This document shows, one piece after another, positions 5,164-7,033 of a DNA stretch of 7,033 nucleotides; within the stretch, counting starts at the first letter, position 1; each line of letters starts with the position of its first letter. This stretch comes from Chloroflexota bacterium (lineage in GTDB: Bacteria > Chloroflexota > Anaerolineae > Anaerolineales > VGOW01), in the NCBI GenBank assembly GCA_016215145.1, contig JACRLA010000336.1:1-7033 (forward strand). Reading direction: 5' to 3'. The notes below the pieces were generated by a model. That model saw nothing but the letters and a program-made list of their open reading frames with translations, was not told the origin of the DNA and ran no database searches. A program made the position numbers and the translations under genes.

Positions 5164-5701
5164 AATCAACAGCTTCGCCCCAAACCTTTTCGGAAACAAT
5201 TTTTATAATTGACTTCGCCACCCCCAAAGCATCTTCAGCATCTTGTAAGTTCAAAGCAAGATCGTTCGCTTTTCTTGGATGCGTAATTTGATCACGCTTC
5301 TTTTTGATCTCAATAAATTTTTGCCACAAAGTTCCTCCCTTATCCAATTTGCTTCCACCACCGAATTTCGCTATTAAGAAAAGAATTTTATCCTCAATCT
5401 TCCTATATTCAGTTCGGTTAGATAAACGAAATTTTCCAGCATCTGCTCCCGAATCTATGAACTCCACTGTCTTTTCAGTCAACAAGGATCTCTCATGGAG
5501 TGAAAAAGTGTCTTCGGACAAAGTGGTAAAGTCAGCCATCATATTGTTGATAAAAGCCTCTATCGCTATCCATGAAAAAACAATACTAGAAACTATGGCG
5601 CGCTCCATTAGTGCAGAGTCATTATCTCTATCTGCTTGCTTTGCAGCAAAGTAATAACCTTCGGAGTAATGTATGAAGTCTCTTGATAAGTAATGACCCA
5701 T
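5159..5701 (-). CDS. HEPN-like protein, candidate RNase
   Basis: This 180-residue protein is mostly helical. Residues 35-57 (AIVSSIVFSWIAIEAFINNM) form the amphipathic helix often seen in HEPN and related helical-bundle proteins. Residues 127-143 (WQKFIEIKKKRDQITHPRK) contain R136-D137-x3-H141, matching the R-polar-x3-H active-site motif of HEPN ribonucleases. A short C-terminal helix pair follows (150-175). If active, it would cleave RNA in the cytoplasm as many HEPN toxins and abortive-infection effectors do; this is inferred from the motif only. The ATG at 5701 lies 9 nt after the stop of the GGQHR gene, with AGGA 7 nt before the start, so the two are surely co-transcribed. GC content is low (22 of 60 bases in 5281-5340). 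A non-catalytic HEPN-like helical protein cannot be excluded. Confidence 0.8.
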   Translation of the reverse strand: MGHYLSRDFIHYSEGYYFAAKQADRDNDSALMERAIVSSIVFSWIAIEAFINNMMADFTTLSEDTFSLHERSLLTEKTVEFIDSGADAGKFRLSNRTEYRKIEDKILFLIAKFGGGSKLDKGGTLWQKFIEIKKKRDQITHPRKANDLALNLQDAEDALGVAKSIIKIVSEKVWGEAVDL

Positions 5702-5710
5702 TTGATGTTC

Positions 5711-6994
5711 CTAAAATTTCGAATAACCCTTCTCCAGAGCTTTTATTGCTACTACTTGGCTAACAGCTTGCTCAAGTAAATTTTTGTCCAAAATCCTATC
5801 GGGAGATATACTCTTTGCTAAAAATACTTGGGCAAGTTTTTGCCTTTCCTTTATATCTGAACGCGTACCAAGGCCTCTATAAGTCTTTTCATCTTTTTCG
5901 TGCTTAAATGTTGACATGCCTTTAGCGTTCAGAGGATCAAGAGCAGATGCGGTTGACTTTGGTAATACAAAAAGGTTTTTGAGTCGCTGAGGATGTTCTT
6001 GAAGCAAACCTGCGACATAACTCCATCCAGCAAGAACAGCTGCTGTTAGAGCTTTGTTTTTGAATGCCTTGCGCTTCTCGATCTTCTTACTTTGCTCCAA
6101 TTTTTCGACAGTATTTCGCTGAGATTGATGTAATTGAGCAAATGCTTTGCCTGCATCGTCCAAATGCGTATCCTTCCAAATACGTTCTCCATACTTGTTG
6201 ATTACCTCTTCATATTTGGAGTCAAGATTAGCCCCAGACTCGCAAAGATAAGGCTCATAAACATTTTTATCTAATTCTTTCTCGGACAATGTTTTCCCTA
6301 TATTTTTCCCATGAAAAAAGTTTACGAGAAAAGTTCTTGCTAATTTGACAGAAATTTTATCTCCCTTTGATGATTGATCGGGAAAATCCTCTCCTTGCTT
6401 AAGTAACCCAACTCTCCAACACCAGTCTCGTAATTGCGTTCCGACTAAAGTTTCTTCAAGTTGCCGATCAAATAAATCGTCAGATACTGCGATATGAGTG
6501 TTAGAGATAAGTGCCAAATCCGATCTCTGCGCTTTGCTAAGACACAAATAAATGCGGAAACCGTGATGTCGTGTCACGTCTTTCTGGAAAGATTCTTGAA
6601 TTGCTTTTGATCTATGTTGCCCTCCCCATACTTTTAAAGGCTTTTCAGCAGAGTAATCGCGCGAATACTCCACGATAATGTCATTAAACTCTCGGCCTTT
6701 TTCAGTATCCGCTTTTAAACGGGAGTAAGTGTTGTTTTTCAATGAAAGCTCACGGTTAGCGCGAAAGCTGCTTGAGCTTGTAGGATCGAGTCGTGCATCC
6801 AAGTCTAAAAGACTAAAAACAATGCTTGCGAGAATCGTTGCCTTGATGTAATAACTCCCGCTTTTACCATCTTGATAAATGATCATGGGTGATCCCACTT
6901 CCTTCTCGAGCGTTTTGACGTCTTGAAGAAATTGAGTTACTTCTTTTTCAACATCAGGTGATTGTTTTGCCAGCTTATCAAAAATGACTTTCAT
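5711..6994 (-). CDS. GGQHR-motif protein, ParB/DndB-like (DGQHR) family
   Basis: This 427-residue soluble protein has the segment PLKVWGGQHRSKAIQESF at residues 119-136. The GGQHR (124-128) plus R/A spacing matches the DGQHR motif of DndB-type proteins and box II of the ParB/sulfiredoxin-like fold, which binds DNA or nucleotide. A preceding NDIIVEYSRDYS and a following NTHIAVSDDLFDRQLEE (165-181) fit the same domain. A charged, probably coiled region lies at 290-315 (VEKLEQSKKIEKRKAFKNK). The C-terminus has TYRGLGTRSDIKERQKLAQV (371-390). GGGAG lies 7 nt before the ATG at 6994. It leads a three-gene unit with a HEPN-like protein. DGQHR proteins are known from DNA phosphorothioation and other defence loci, but no modification or cleavage enzyme is present here. 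Base composition is AT-rich (15 G+C of 60 in 6301-6360), suggesting transfer. The exact role is unknown. Confidence 0.8.
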   Translation of the reverse strand: MKVIFDKLAKQSPDVEKEVTQFLQDVKTLEKEVGSPMIIYQDGKSGSYYIKATILASIVFSLLDLDARLDPTSSSSFRANRELSLKNNTYSRLKADTEKGREFNDIIVEYSRDYSAEKPLKVWGGQHRSKAIQESFQKDVTRHHGFRIYLCLSKAQRSDLALISNTHIAVSDDLFDRQLEETLVGTQLRDWCWRVGLLKQGEDFPDQSSKGDKISVKLARTFLVNFFHGKNIGKTLSEKELDKNVYEPYLCESGANLDSKYEEVINKYGERIWKDTHLDDAGKAFAQLHQSQRNTVEKLEQSKKIEKRKAFKNKALTAAVLAGWSYVAGLLQEHPQRLKNLFVLPKSTASALDPLNAKGMSTFKHEKDEKTYRGLGTRSDIKERQKLAQVFLAKSISPDRILDKNLLEQAVSQVVAIKALEKGYSKF

Positions 6995-7033
6995 GTTATT
7001 TCTCCCGTGTGCCTAAATAAAACATTGCTGAGA

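Noticed and set aside
5304..5654. Plus-strand frame of 116 codons opposite the HEPN-like gene
   Set aside because: It lies wholly inside the minus-strand gene, which has the tight spacing, ribosome binding site and motif evidence. The plus frame shows no recognisable features.
6995..7033. Promoter for the GGQHR cassette at the right edge
   Set aside because: Only 39 bases are visible upstream of the gene. They contain the ribosome binding site and an AT-rich patch but no convincing -35/-10 pair, so no promoter is called.

Overview
The window reads as a bacterial chromosome segment, possibly from Chloroflexota or another deep-branching, repeat-rich lineage. That placement is a weak inference from the gene content (DUF1800 protein, ECF sigma/zinc anti-sigma pair, baeRF3-type protein) and from several families of palindromic intergenic repeats; no rRNA or marker gene is present to confirm it. 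Every gene I can support lies on the minus strand, so transcription runs from high to low coordinates.

Region A (positions about 7000 to 4841) is a compact, AT-rich three-gene block. In order of transcription it holds a 427-residue protein with a GGQHR motif of the ParB/DndB-like (DGQHR) type, a 180-residue protein with a HEPN-like R-x4-H motif, and an 86-residue highly charged protein. The block ends at an intrinsic terminator that overlaps the last stop codon. Gaps between the genes are 9 and 35 nt. The block looks like a horizontally acquired accessory cassette, and a defence or toxin-antitoxin role is the most attractive hypothesis.

Region B (4765 to 3558) is a single gene with its own sigma-A-like promoter, strong ribosome binding site and terminator. 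It encodes a bacterial release-factor-like protein of the baeRF3 type. The reading frame is broken by a one-base shift near 4130-4145, so it is a pseudogene or carries a sequencing error. A 26-bp perfect palindrome sits between its stop codon and its terminator.

Region C (3499 to 1103) is an ECF sigma factor, its zinc-binding (HxxxCxxC) membrane anti-sigma factor, and two small multi-pass membrane proteins that look like diverged paralogues. The anti-sigma gene and the first membrane protein overlap in an ATGA junction. The sigma and anti-sigma genes are separated by a heptad-based inverted repeat that supplies the sigma stop codon. The likely logic is that the membrane anti-sigma factor holds the sigma factor until an envelope signal releases it; the membrane proteins may be partners or targets.

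Region D (1021 to the left edge) is the first 340 codons of a DUF1800 protein with a twin-arginine signal and a lipobox-like cysteine, presumably exported. Its 3' end is outside the window.

The intergenic spaces of regions C and D are almost filled by palindromic repeats (3516-3550, 2874-2930, 1736-1770, 1653-1685, 1033-1096). No rRNA, tRNA, CRISPR array or transposase gene was seen. No gene-free stretch exceeds 300 bases.
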